Program-made: the position numbers and the translations under genes
Assembly: GCA_032207245.1 (NCBI GenBank)
Contig: CM063501.1
Coordinates: 62,492,401-62,556,400 of the forward strand
DNA length: 64,000 nt
Reading direction: 5' to 3'
Origin: Pardosa pseudoannulata
Taxonomy: Eukaryota; Arthropoda; Arachnida; Araneae; Lycosidae
The notes under the pieces: model-generated
The model's database searches: none
The model's input: the letters and a program-made list of their open reading frames with translations, nothing else
What the model was told of the DNA's origin: nothing
Shown here: positions 14,201 through 28,738 of the stretch, in pieces
Position numbering within the stretch: the stretch's first letter is position 1
Layout of the letters: each line of letters begins with the position of its first letter

Positions 14201-17200
14201 CAGAGTTACTAGTATTTGTCATAAAATAAAAACTATACTCAAGTATTTTCTTCCATATTATTACTTTAAGTTCCCAAAATGTTTATATTTCTTGCATCTT
14301 TCTAATAATGGTAAATAACCTAAAGCATTTTTTATTCTATTCAAGTAAAATACTTTTTATGTACAATTTTCTAAAATGTTTTTATTCTAGGTATACTGAA
14401 TAATGATAAAATATAATAAAGATTAAAACAAGCTTTAAAGTTATCAAAATGTATTATCTTATATGAATAAATCATTAAATCATATAAGATTTTCACTAAT
14501 ACCCAGTGCTAATACATATATGTGTGTGTAAGTAATGATACTTTAACCAAATTAACCATTGTAATTACAATCTAAATTTATAACCTTCTTTCCATTTTTA
14601 CAAGCTTCCATTGCCATGTTGGCAAAACTCATTTGACAAGCTATATTCAGCTATAGTCAACACTAATTATAAAATCATTTAAATAACAAAGAGAGAATCA
14701 TCTCATGACCACAGAAACTGACTAATGCTTTCTTTCCTTTCCTCCTTTTTCTAATCATAAAAAATTTCTCCTTGGGAGAATTCCTAAGATTGTCAAACAT
14801 AATAAACCAGTCAAAATATAACTTTAAAGCTTTTCTCTGCATAAAAAATCGTCTTCACTGCAACTCAAGTGGCCAAACCAGACATCTCACATATAGCTAT
14901 TAACAAAATTTTTAATGATGACAATTTGTTGGAATATACAAAAAATAAAGCTTTAATTTCTTACATTATTTTTTAAGCCACAAACAGCACATGACTGACA
15001 CCGCTTACAGCACCAATTTTCAATATTTTCTTCATATGGTACTTCCTCGTCAGGTAAACAAAATGTGTGATAAGGCTCACAGCACAAAACACAAAATATC
15101 AACTGAAATAAAAATTAAACTAAAAATTAGAAATAAAACAAAACTGTAAATATACTACAAAAGTTAAAAGTGTTGATGAATGGCAGTTTTACACATTATG
15201 GGAAAGAAAAACACAGATTAAAGTAAAGAAATATTGTATTTAATAGTTTGCATTTAGAAATAATGATAAATTTCATCTAAATTCATAATCTACTATAATT
15301 TCAAAAGTAAGTCATCTTTAAAACAATGAAAAAAAGTTTTTGTAATTTCAAAACTTTATTAAAGGGTCTGTATTACCGAACTAAAATCTTTAAATACATG
15401 TTTGCCAAAAGTAATTCTAACTTAACTCTTTTATTAAAATATGAAAGCTTGTCTAATCCATCAATGAATCAAAAATTATTGATTTATAGAAATATTTACC
15501 TATATATTTGTAACATATAGACATTTGTAATACATGCCTATAAATTATAGGAAAAAATGCATACACATACATTACAAAATTAAAAATTATAAAGATAACA
15601 AGTTTTTCAATTTTATGTACCTTTTCCTGGCCAGCACTTCCACACAAATAACAAACACAAGGAAGAGGAATCTGCTGTGAAGATATAAGAGCAAACCCTT
15701 GGGAGGATATCCTTTCAAAATCATAGTCTTCCTATGAATAAAAATATAATCAATAAATTCAACATTTAATGAATAAAAATATATTTTATAAATTACACAT
15801 TAATTAATCTTGCAATCAGGCAAGATAATACAGTTATCAAATCCTTAATTAGCATTGGAATATAATTAAATTCAATTTAGATAATGTACTATTTCTCCCA
15901 TTTATAAGTAATAGTTTATCTATTTGAACAATGTTTAATAGTAACAGTAGCTTAGATAATTAAACTTTATTGACTTCAACATACAAGGCATTATAAATAG
16001 ATACCACATGTGATAATGGACAATATTTGAATACATTGATGAGAATCTTTCCCAACAGAGAATGAGCTAAAAAAAATTACTAAGTGATAATCTCCTATAT
16101 ATTTTCCAAAAGGGAAACTTGTTTATTAATAATAGTTGAAGCTTTAAAGCAATATATACACAGTTTCATATAAAAAGGAAGCTTGTGATGAATCTTATTA
16201 ACATTCTCTTGAATTAAATATTAGTTTATGTAGTCATGCTTGTTTTAAGATTCACAGAATAGTTAAATACTGCATGCCTCTTAATTTTTATCATATTCTG
16301 TATTTTATGCTTTCAAATTTTCTGTAACTTGTTTATCAGGTGAAATAGCAGTTGCAAAATTAAAACACTATAGCTAAATGAAATTAGAGTCTTGATTCTT
16401 TTCACAGATCATTGTAATAAATACTATTTCAGTACCAAATTAAATATTTTCTTTAAAGAAAATATTTAATACAATGTTTATACTGTGTTAAGCCATATGT
16501 TGTTAGCTTAACCATTTATTTTCCTTTAAAATATTCTCTTTGTAAACCTAAATGATATCTAGAGCTTAAAAGTATACAATTCAAAGCAAAAGTAATACAA
16601 AATTGCATTTTGTAGTTTTTAAATAAAATTAAGCTTTCTTATTAATAACAAACTATAAGATTTTAAAATTTGATAATGAAATTCTTAATTTTATTACAAC
16701 TCTTTTAGGAATACGGAATAATAATCTACAGCTACTTCAGTAATATAACCATTTCAGAGTACTAGGAGAATATTTAAACTTTATTTAAAAAATCAGTAAA
16801 GGACAGTACTGAAAGTATTGTCAACCACTAAACATTTTTCCATCTTTCTGACAGCATTTGAATATGACATATCTTCTGAGGCTACCTATAAGTCAACTCA
16901 TTTTTCAGCCTCTTTGTAACAATAGAAGTGCAAACTTTAACAGACAGCTGAGGCTACCTATAAGTCAACTCATTTTTCAGCCTCTTTGTAACAATAGAAG
17001 TGCAAACTTTAACAGACAGCTAACTAAAATATACAGCTCTCAAGGATCAAGAAGGCGACCAAGGTGCTGAAATGTAAGACCTGAGAAAAACTTGCAATCA
17101 CACAAAATATGGTGAGCCATCTCTTCCTCAAGAGGGCAGTCAAAATACAAAGGATCAGAACTGACTGCCATCATGTTAAGATGCCTTCTGAGGGCATAGT

Positions 17201-19908
17201 GACCAACAAGAAAACCAACCACCTTCCTCACACCATTACTGTGTAACATCAAAAGCTCTTTATGGTGTATACTGGGTCACAATTAAGTTTTTTGGCTTGT
17301 CTATGACCCTCCCCATTGCACCAGTTAGCATAACTGAATATGCCTGAAATAATACAGAATAGTTTTTGACAGACCCAGTAACAATATCAAGGGCAGGCTC
17401 AAAACCAGTAAAGAAAACTGAGCCGCTCATAATGTACTACACCCAGCTGAATCCAACAAATGCAAATCAGAATCTATGGATATTAAGCTTTAACAATATT
17501 GATACAATGCCAAATTTTACCCAATGATTTTTTAAGCTTAGAGTTATTGAAATCTATTTTTTTCATTGCCAGATACAAAATAATGCAAGAAACCTCTCCT
17601 TTTCTACTGCTGAAACAGCTGTTCATATATAAAAAAGGACACCATTCAAGTTCTTGTGGCTTTAACTGGTGACATTATTTCTAATGCTTTCAAACTATTC
17701 TGTGGTCAACTTTTTTCTGCAAACTCAGCTAGTGATGTCTTCATAAGAAATGTCTTTATTATTTGTCTTAAACTTTATTTTTGTCACAGGATTTTAACAT
17801 CAAAGCTTTTTTTTTTAAGATAAAATACTATTTTTAATAGAAATGATGCTCAACAAATACGATTTTTATTTCTTGTCATATTTCTGACTTGCCTTACGCT
17901 TCACTGAAGCTTGATTTAATTCAGAATCTTTTCACACCTTAGAGATGTCCAAGCTCGGCTATTAGGTAGCTGGTCATCAGTCCTGACACGGCCCTTCCTC
18001 CCTCTAAGCGAAGGAGAGGCGAATGATTCATTTCTTGTTTTCGTTAACTTTGCTTTTTTCAAGCAATTCTTTAAGTCCGAGTGGCACATTTGCTCACTGT
18101 CCTGAGGTTGATGGTTCTGTCCCCAGTGACGACCACAACCTGCAAATTTTTCTAAAATTAAGTTTTTATGTTATATTGCCTTATTAATTGTTATTTGTTA
18201 TTTTTTAATGGTGAGTACCGTTTTCTTTATTTTCTTTTTGGCTTTTTTTTCTTTTTCTTTTTTTTAATTTCCAATATTTTGGTATTGTATCATTCCGCTA
18301 CTTTGCTCATGATTATTTTTGTTTACGTAATGTTTTGTCTTGTTTTATGTTTATAAAAATTCAAAAAACTGAAAAAATACTTAATAAAGATTTTAAAATT
18401 TTATAAAAACCAAAAATATATCTTTTTGTTAGTGCTGTCACTTTTGTTTATTTTTATTTGCCGTGCCAAGTTGCAACTTTTTTATGTCCATATTTTTTAT
18501 TATTGTTCTACTTATTTTATATTTTATGAGCATCATGTTGTTGAATCTGTGTATTGCTGATAACCATACCAAATGGTCATTGTCAAGGTTACAGTCTAAT
18601 TATCCCCAATTAGACAATGCGTTGGTTACTCATAATTTTTTATGAGAACGTTCTCACCTCCTCGCTCTCTTGTGAGCTGGAGTGTATTAAATTTTTGTTT
18701 GGATTACTTTTTGCCTAGAGGCCTAAATTTATGTTTCGATCTGACATTCGGAGGTTAAAGTGAAGACCTTACACTTCGCTAGATACTCCGTTAAACCTTG
18801 ACCTTGACTGCTCAACAAGAATTAAACTAACTAAATCAACTAAAATTCCATAAGTGTGAAAAGAAAAGTTTACACTTTAGTGAAATGATATGCACTGAAA
18901 TTCAAGCTTGCTAGTAGTACTTCTATCATATGTATTATCTTAAACTACATGCACACTGCTCTGGTAACAATGCCATCTGTTATAAAACTGCAGAAACATA
19001 TTTCAACTTCCTACTTTCCAATAAGTATATATCTTAGTTAATTAGGAAGATTAACCCCAGTTAGTTAATATCTATCTCAACCTTACAATTAAAGCATTTA
19101 TATTCAATTTACACTGTACTTTTTTTTTAATATGGTTTTTGCTTTTATCATTTACAATTCAACAATGAAAGCATAAGATAGCATATTAAGAAGGAAATAA
19201 TACGTTTTTCAAATAAATGTAAAATCTAAATTGGTATACCCAATAATCAGCAAGAATAAAATGTTTCTTTTTTTCTTCATCATCATCGTCGTCATCATCA
19301 TCGTCATCATCATCATTGTCATCGCCATTACTACCTGATCCGGCAGAACCATATTGATCCTGTTGATGCAAAAATTTCCAAAATTGAACCATGTGATGAA
19401 ATTATACTAGCTGTATTAATTAATTACAAGATCAAAGACAAATTTTAAAAAATTATACAAAGTTATTTATGAATACTATGGTTATCAAATTAAGCATATG
19501 GCTAAATAGTCAAAATAAACAAACATTAGTTGTACCTTTTGAACATATTAAATATGCTATAACAGGGTTCCCACTCTTTTTTCAAAACAAAAATTAAGGA
19601 CTTTCTAAGGACCAAAGTAACTTTTTATAAGGACCTACTTGAAATACATGACATAACGGCATAAACCCTATCTATCGCCTGAGGAACATATTTTAATTAT
19701 TATGAACCAGACAAGGCATGTTCATTAAATGTGCTACAATATTTCAGAATTAAGTTTGTAAAAATGTCTAAAAATTAATATAAGATAAATCTATTTGACA
19801 AAACCTAATTTTGAAAAATGTACATCAAGTTTCTTGAGTGACCAAACTAAATATAAATTGCGAATAAAAACAATATTATAAATAGTACTTCCTGAGGGTT
19901 TAAAAATG

Positions 19909-19957
<49 letters not shown>

Positions 19958-22900
19958 TAGCTGATTATACCCGGCGTTGCCTGGGAAAGAAGAAAGTTTT
20001 AGACTTTTCCATTACATTCAATGCTAAGAAAATTAAACTTCCATAAGTAACTGAAATATCTACAAACCCCCATCCTCCATGCTTCGTTTAATTAAAATCT
20101 GCATGACTGTTAGCTATTAGGAAAGGACAACTGACTTTATACTTTAAACCCTTTAAGGATGCAAAAGATTATATATTTGTCATATAAGAAAATTGATAGG
20201 AAATCACATAAGAATGTGGATCTCATTGATGGAGAAATTGATCGCATTCCAATTTAAAAATTAAGGAGTTTTTAAGGACCTTTGAAGAAAATTAAGTAGT
20301 TTTAAGGGCCCTTAAAAATGAAAGCTAAAATTAAGGAGTTCTTAAGGACTTTTAAGGACCGTGGGAACCCTGTATAATATACTTAACTAAAGTCCATTTA
20401 ATTCAAATTTTAAAAGCTACGATATGACTGCTTTACACCAAACTAAAAATTAATTTGATACATGTTTAAAAAAAACCTTATTAAATATTTCACTATTCCT
20501 ACTAACATTCACATAAAAATAACACAATTTACTTTCAAAAATTTCATTTTAAAAATGAGATCTTTTAGAGTTGAAGTAGCAATTTTTGTTGAAATTTAGG
20601 AATTCTTTTTCCCCTAACTAAACAAACCTTTAAGAAAACCAATTAATCAAGCAGAATTAACTGAAAAATAAGATGGATATCTAAGCATGTGCTATTAAAA
20701 ATATTCAATATAATTTAAAAATGCCAAAGCAATGGTACATATTCATAAAGGGTGTTAACGTAACATGGAAAAAAATATGCATTTAGAAAAGTTGAGAAGA
20801 AGTATAAATTATTTACCAATCTTGGTATGGGTTAGCAAATATGCTTTAAATAATTTTCTCTTTAGTATATCAAGAATATGCATTGATAAAATTAGAATAA
20901 AATCTTTATATAACAACTATAATTCCTGTATTTTAAATTATATATAAAAGTCCAGAGAAAGAAAATGTAAAATAAACACATTTATAAAAATAATTATAAA
21001 CAATAGGGTAAAATATTAAGGATATATAAATCAAATTTTAGCTACCTTATCAATAAACTGGCTCTTCCTGCAACTTCGATTTTGGTGAGAATTCGGATTT
21101 TTAGATCCTGAATTGGATGAGTAATTCACACCTTCTTCTCCAAGTGAAGCTCCATAAATCAAAGAAGGGGTATAACTAGCATTTTTCAACTCAATAATAC
21201 TTGATGAATCTTCGTATAATATAGTATCAACACTATCTTTGTAATCACAACCATCCAAAATACTTTCACCGTAAATAACTTTCTGAGTAAGAAAATCATG
21301 AAGACTTGGTTCAGATGGGAAATTACCATCAGTGTATGTAGACTCAGGAAAAATAGTTACATTGTTATCTGTACATTCTGATTCATGCAAAATTACAGAT
21401 TGTGACTCAAAATTTGGCATTAGGGAGGATTCAACACAATTGTTGATCAAAACATTATTAGAAACACTAATATTATCACTACTGCTACTTGAACTTGAAC
21501 TACTGCTGCTACTGCTGCTAGAACTGCTACTATTACTGCTACCAGAACTGCCAGAACTTGAACTGCTAGAAGAGCTCGTACAACTTGAGCCACAGCTGCT
21601 TCCATCTGGACTTGAAGGCGAACTTGAGGAGGAGGTAAGCGATGTACCAATACCTGATGGGCCATCTCCACCAAAGCTTGAATGACCACCAGAGGGCTTA
21701 CCTTTGTCAATATGTATACTGATAGACATTTTTGAAGCTCTTCGTTCAGATGCTGGTAGAACTGGCCTCAGACAGCGACGGAACCTGACGACAAAAAGGA
21801 GTCTTAAGTCTATACTCATTAAATCAATATCAAAGTACAAAACACAGGTTGGTTCACTGACAATATGCTGTAACTTTTAAAAACACAATGGTTAATAGAT
21901 CCTACATTAAAGTGATATACAACAAAACTAAGGGGAAATATTTTTCACTATCAGTAATACCTTACTGCCCAAAGTAAACAAATTTTGCTTTCCATTAAAT
22001 CTGTCTATAAATTCTAGGCTTATATAAGGTCTCAATTTTAATCAAATATTGATAATTGTAGTATTACCATTCTCCATAAACTTTTTTGAAATAAATTTTG
22101 AGAAGGTTTCACTATGTATGTATATAGATATAAGCATAGAATTATATATAGATTACCTACATACATATATAGGTCCCAGCCCCAAGATATAATATAGATC
22201 GACTTATTTCATTTTAAATTTATCTTTATTCAACTCATCACCAACACAGTGCACATTTTACCCCCTTAACTTATTTAACAAAAGAACAGCATTCTAAAGT
22301 GGAGTCAACCAGTTACCTTGCATCATGATCTTGACATGGATGCTGGAGAGAATTTGCTTTTATTAACCAATTCACCCAAAATCAATCTGTGCTACAATGT
22401 AGTGCACAACATTTATTGGTAAATTTAACCACCAATCACAATTTCATGTTTCAAAATCTAACACATACACATACATAGGTAGTCTTTGTTAATGCAAACT
22501 AAAGAAAAGGAGGTATAAATCAAGAATCCTAATACTTTTCTACTAAATTAATATTCAATAAAAGTATAATGCATATTAAAGCAATCAGTAACTTTTCAAT
22601 TGTTTAAAAATATTATTGCAATTAACATAATTTTTAAAAGAAACTTATAATTAGCAACCCATAAAAGCTTGCCCTCTTTGCCATAAAAATTCTCAAAATT
22701 TTACAAAATAAACTTTTATAAAAAATAATTTATATTTTACACTTACATGCAAGCCTGCTTAATGAGATTAGGACCACCAAATTTTTTCTTGTCCCTAATT
22801 GAAAGGAAATTTATATTAAAAGAAATCAGTACAGTTACAAACATAAAATTTTCATATAAAATAATTTTCAAGATACAGAAGCTCAAAAAATATACCTAAA

Positions 22901-25900
22901 GCAATTTTATCTTATATAAGAAAATGAGAAATTTATTTATCAAAAACAAGACACTGCAAAATAACATTGATAATACAATGTAAAATCTTTCTAATTTGAA
23001 GTGAATTCATGATATCTAATGATAAGATTACAAAATAATCAAAATGTATAACAAAAGATTTAAGTATGAATTCACTATAATAAAAAAGTCTGCCTATGGG
23101 CATTGAAGCAATCTAAGAGGCTGTTTCTGTTCAAAAGAATTTAAGGGGTGTTAAGGATGAACCCTCTAGGCAAATAATTTGCAAAAATGACAGGAGGGAG
23201 AGAAACAATGAAGACCTGAATATGTGGTTTTAAATGTTTTTATCAATAATGGAATGAGAAATTTAAGATTTCTGGTGGCAAATATAAGGCACCAAACATC
23301 AGAAAACTACTGTAAACATATGAAGCACAGCCCTATAATACATTACTAACCTATATTTTTGCTAGTTAAAATTTAAGCAATATACCAATGACTTTTAATA
23401 GAGTAATATTTAGAGTCTGTCCTTGTTTGCTATTATATACACTTGGCCTATTAATTAAAGGAACATTATTGAATCACTATTTGAAGAAGGAGAATATGAA
23501 CCTAACAGTTGGAAAATTATGAAATACTTCAAGAATGAGAGAAAGCATGCTTTTTCACAAAAGGAAGTAATTTTTATTTCAGAAAAGAGAGAAGTGAGGG
23601 TAAAAAAAAAAATGATGGAAAACCTTTACCCTAATAGATTTATAATACAATTTTTCAAATTCTTATTTAGAAAATCATTGAAAAAACAAGGGTGAGAAAT
23701 ATAAAGAATTTCACTACAGTTAATAGCTCTAGAATATAAAGGTTGCAAATATAATTTGTTGTTCTTGTATAACATTTTAGTGTAGCACATATTAGATTAT
23801 TGTTAGAAAAGAAATTCTACGAAATTTCTAACAAAATTTAAATTAAGATTTGAACTTTTATAACTTTGAATATTTCACTAATAAATAGTACCTACACATC
23901 AAAAGAGTAATACATATTTGACATTTACATTACAATAATTTTAAAACAAAACAATTTATACTGCAAATTAAATTATATTTTAAACAATGCAAAAGAATTT
24001 AAAATAATAAAATTTGAAGATCAGAATATTAAAATCTCAAAAGATTTTAGAATTTAAAAAATAATTTTTCATTTGTAAATGGAAAATGTGTAAATGATTA
24101 GCAATGTCTCTGTTACATGTCTCTCCACAAAAACTTTACTGCTTTACTTATACTGCTTATTATTATTATAAAATAAAGGCTATAGTTTAAATTTTATTTT
24201 GTAATAGGTTATAACATTAACAAGGTAATATATAACAATTAGAGAACAGCTATATATTTACTTCTTCATACTTTAAATTTAGTTAATAGTTTATAAATTA
24301 TCAACTATATATAATATTTATATAAAAAAATATAATAAAATATGTTAATAGATGTTTCGTATATAGAATTTTTAATAATTTTTATTTATATAACTTGAAA
24401 GTGTTGCACTCAATCATGTGAAATTTCAGTCTCACTAAGATGAATTTTAAAAGCAATTGCTGTAAAAACTTAAATAATTTTATAAAAGTGTTATAATTAA
24501 ATTCTTTTTGCAAATGAATACATGACCAATGAAATTTTTATAGAAACTAACACTACTCAGAACTATCTGTAGCTCAATCTATCGGATTGAATGCCATCAT
24601 TAGTAAGGGGACCAATGACAAGGAAAATGAAGATTCTACGTGAGAAGGTACTTCAGAAAATTACCAATAGGGAAAACTTTGGTACTACATGACACAAATG
24701 CAGATAGAACTATTGGAAAATCCAAATGCATGCATACAAAACAACAGCAGTAACAGTAATTCAGTTCAGCGAATATACTGAAAAACAACAAAAAACAAAT
24801 GCAATATGGATTCAACTGGCATCTCATTTTACCGCAGTGAACTTATTTGTGATATTTTACATTTGTTAATCAATTTGAAACACCATTTCTGTGACACCTT
24901 GGGGCACTTTATTTGCTAGATTAGAATAGTGTTGAACTGAAGTTTCTTTGTTATTCATTTCTCTAACTCATCTATAGCCTACGACAGGGCTTCATTCTCC
25001 CCCATTGGTGACTTCAGAACTTTAAAAAAAAAAAAAAAAAAAAATCTTTTTTTTCAGTTTGGTCCAATAATTTATTTACTACATATGGTAGTATGCTAAC
25101 TGATGACCATACTACAGACGGTTCTGACTAGTATCAGTTTTTTAAAAAGCATCCTCTATAAATAAGCTCTAAGTAACATTATGTTTACTGTTCATTACAT
25201 TAACATCAGATTTTAAAATTATTAATGAATTTTTTATTACTTTGAAAACAAGTAAAATGTAAGCAAAGTATAACTACATCCTATGGTATAACTACTGAAA
25301 CATAATAAATTTTTTTAAAAATTCAATTAATAAGAAAAACTTATATTTACAGGCAGTATGCACATTGTCCACAATCCTCAGCTAGGCATCCTTTACATTC
25401 TTTACATCGAACCTTACGAAACTTTACAGGTTTTGTAGCACATTTTGGCATTACTTTGGGAGCAGCTTTCATTGAAGTTTTAACAGCACTTTTATATGAA
25501 AATTTAACAGTTTTCTTCATCTGATTTTTCCTACTCAGTTTCAGGGATTTCTTAAAAGAATGTTTATGCAGTTGCTTCATTGATTTCTTCATCTGCATTT
25601 TTTTCTTTTTCTGCTCTTTATGTATTAATAAAGCAGACTTTTTTAAGAAACCCATATGTACTTTATTCTTAACTTTGTAATCTTTATGCATTTTTTTCCT
25701 TCCAGGCAGTTTTTCACTTTTATTAGGAGTTGAAACAGGTTTAACTTCTAGAAAGATTTAAAAAAAAATTCAAAATTTGTGCTTAAAAATTTGCTTTAGT
25801 CAACATTAAACAATTATATAAAAGAAACATTTCTTCAGTATCAACAAAGAAAAAAAGGAAAAAAGAATATTAAGTAAGAATATTTTAGCATGATATTAAT

Positions 25901-28675
25901 TTTACACTATAATTTTTTTCAAATAAACAATATGAAAATATGTTTGCCTTATTGAATTAGAAAGTCTGCGATACTTAATATTTTAGGCAGTCAAATTGAA
26001 TTCATAATGCACTAGTATATGAATTGCAATCACGTAGGATTCAAAGTTAATATTCAAGCATTTTAACTCAGATTTAAATATCAACTTATAAAGGGGAATT
26101 AAAGACAGATTCAAGAACTGAATATATGTCCATCTATCAAAATGGTTCTGATTTATATAACTAATCCCAAACCAAAATATAAATAGTTGCACTCTAATTA
26201 CCTGACTGATCTGGAACATCATTTACTTTTTCTTCACATGGAACTGTTTCTAATATCTTTTGTTTTTCTTCTTGGGGCAAAGCACTCAAACTGAATGATT
26301 CCTTTGTTTCTGTAACATCTGCAAAAGTAGCTCTTGGTAAACCCAAAACAACAGCAGCTCGTCTACAGACATGCTTGATTCTTGGCCCTCGAGATACAAA
26401 TTCCTCCTTTTCATCAACTGGCAGGTCATCTTCATTAGCTTTAAAAAAAAAAAAAAATTAATAAATAAGTAAATAAAAATAAAATAAAATTACGAAGCAT
26501 AAGACTTCATAACTTTAGTTGATTAGTTTAACATTAAAAAATTAACCAAAATGAAATCAATTAAAGGTTCCTCACTACGTATTATTTTCATGAGTCCTAT
26601 TTGTTAACTATACATGAATTTTAAATTATCACAAAATTTACTAATTGTATGCTAATTTGAATTTATTGTTCATAAATCTAGCAAACATTTAAAATTATTA
26701 TACAGCTATTTTTTTCTGATGCCTGTTATAAGGTTTCCAAGTGTAAAATTTCATGATTTTTTTTCTTTATTTAATGAGATATTAAAAGAAAATTTAAAAA
26801 TTTAAATCTGCTCCCCCCTGAAAAATTTAAAAATTTTATAATCAAACTATATAACTGTTAATATACAAAAAATTTAATTTAAAAAAAGAATTATGAATTA
26901 ACATTTTTGAAATTTAATTTGGTTTTATAATGCATGGCAGGATAAAAATTTAAAGGTACATAACATTTCAACTTAAATAAAAAAAAAAAAAGAAACAAAT
27001 GGGTAAACAATAAAAACAGGTAAAACTACTATGCTATACTGACCCTAAATTTCCTGAGGAAAAATAGTAGTCAGTTATAAAAAAGCACATAATGAAAGTT
27101 TTTAAAATATATCACTGTAGTTTAAATGTCTAGTAACACAACCATTCCTTGGTTACTAATTAAAGCGACTACTGATTCTAAAATTATTAAAACATTATCA
27201 TTTTTCCTGTTTTAATGAATTTTATCAACAAAAAATGACCAGGTGATGGTTGAATCAGTACTATACTGCCTTTTGATACCAGTTTGAGTCTGAGAGCTCA
27301 AATCCCAGTTGCCATGTATGTTCATAGACTTCATAGAACCTAGAACAAGTTGATTATACTGTTCATAGAATCAACTAGGTCCTAGTCTAATTGTTGTATA
27401 GAAAAAAAACTGACCACAGAGCTCTAAACTAAACATAATCTACAGAGATAATCTCTTAGTTTGTCCTTAAAGCTGTTACACATTAACAAAGGTAGAGTCT
27501 GATTAATGGGAGTCCTCCTTTTTCAAAAGAAAATTTTTTCATATTTTTTAAAATACATTTAACATTTTACAATTCTACCCAGTGAGCTTAGGTTTTATTT
27601 TCAAGAAAGGATGTATCATGCTGTCTCCTCACAGGAAATTATATCAACCTCTTACATGGTATTCCCCTAATATAATCAACAAGCCCACAAAATGTATGAG
27701 AAATGCTAAAAAATGGAGTAGAGTCACCCCTCCATTGGAAAGGGAAAAGAATAGAAGGACTAAGGCACGAATGTGTGATGAAAATTTTAAGTATGCACTG
27801 CTTAAAAATAATTTTGCTTCTGCACATACAATTACCATATTTTTATGAGTATAAGTAGAGAATTTTTGGAATTTTTTTAGCAGGTTAAAATGGAAGAATC
27901 AGCTTAAATATGGATCTGTGGAACAGATAAAATACGTCCTTCATAACATTTTTTTTTTTCTAATGGGAACCAAAATTTACCAAAAACAGAAAAAAGGGGG
28001 AGTTGCGAAAAAAAAAATAATTATAGCAAAAAATAAATAAGATTTGCAAAAGTCTTAAAATGAGGAAAAACACAAAAGTTGAAAAATAAACTTATAAGTC
28101 ATGTGTGCTAAAACCATACTAAAATAATGATACTACACTGTAGCAGATCAGCTAATCCCATAAAAAAAAATACTTCTAAACCAGGAGCAAGCAATAAATT
28201 GGCAAAAATAGCCCTTTTTATATTTTTGTTAGTTTATATTGCATAAAAATTGTTGAAAAATCCTCAACTTAAGATAGGATTACCAGAGTTGAATGTATTA
28301 AAAAGTAAAATCTAATAAAGTAAAAATATTACTGGCTCCATGAGCCACAATTTTCAGACTTGTTTCCACCAATCAAGAAAAGGCAGCATTAAAATTGTGA
28401 TATCAACAAAGAAAGCATTAAATTACTTAAAAATCCAAATTTAGTCTTTCCTTGCCACTGTGAAAACATGCTAAAAATTGTCCTTGTATTTATCTCAAGA
28501 TGCAACAGATTAGACCTCTGTGGTTTTAAAACCTGGTTGTTATGGCAAAAGTTTAGAACAATTGGTCTAGTGTTTTAATTTACAGCAATTTTAATTGGAA
28601 AATGTTTCAAACATTTTATCTGCTTTGCAACATATTAGTACATTACTGAAATTTGTTGAAAATGTGTTTTGAAAC

Positions 28676-28738
<63 letters not shown>

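Larger units (their letters stand above)
10541..14964. other. trx intron 11
   Basis: Holds a Helitron-like element (10818-11518) and an unclassified repeat-like stretch (about 13731-14110). The remainder shows only AT-rich sequence, including a short duplicated A-rich unit near 12275-12342. Confidence 0.55.
15732..19239. other. trx intron 9
   Basis: Contains a perfect 72-bp tandem duplication (16876-17019), a LINE fragment (about 17040-17335) and an unclassified repetitive stretch around 17930-18830 whose GC is above the local mean. The last has a weak tRNA-like GTCCGAGTGGC ... GGTTGATGGTTC pattern. No host gene seen. Confidence 0.5.
19563..20372. mobile_element. hAT-type non-autonomous transposon (MITE)
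   Basis: Terminal inverted repeats CAGGGTTCCCAC / GTGGGAACCCTG. Subterminal TTAAGGAC-type motifs recur at both ends. Flanks share TATAA, shorter than the usual 8-bp hAT duplication, so the target site may have decayed. No transposase coding. Interrupted near 19912-20250 by a (TA)n tract and a Helitron-like end. Confidence 0.75.
19360..21045. other. trx intron 8
   Basis: About half of this intron is a hAT-type MITE (19563-20372) with a nested (TA)n and Helitron end. The remaining sequence, 20373-21045, is plain AT-rich intron. Confidence 0.6.

Noticed and set aside
21332..21685. Plus-strand Leu-rich open frame
   Set aside because: Antisense of the poly-Ser exon of trx; Leu arises from reversed Ser codons.
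21447..21710. Minus-strand Val/Ala-rich open frame
   Set aside because: Shifted-frame shadow of the repetitive trx exon 8.
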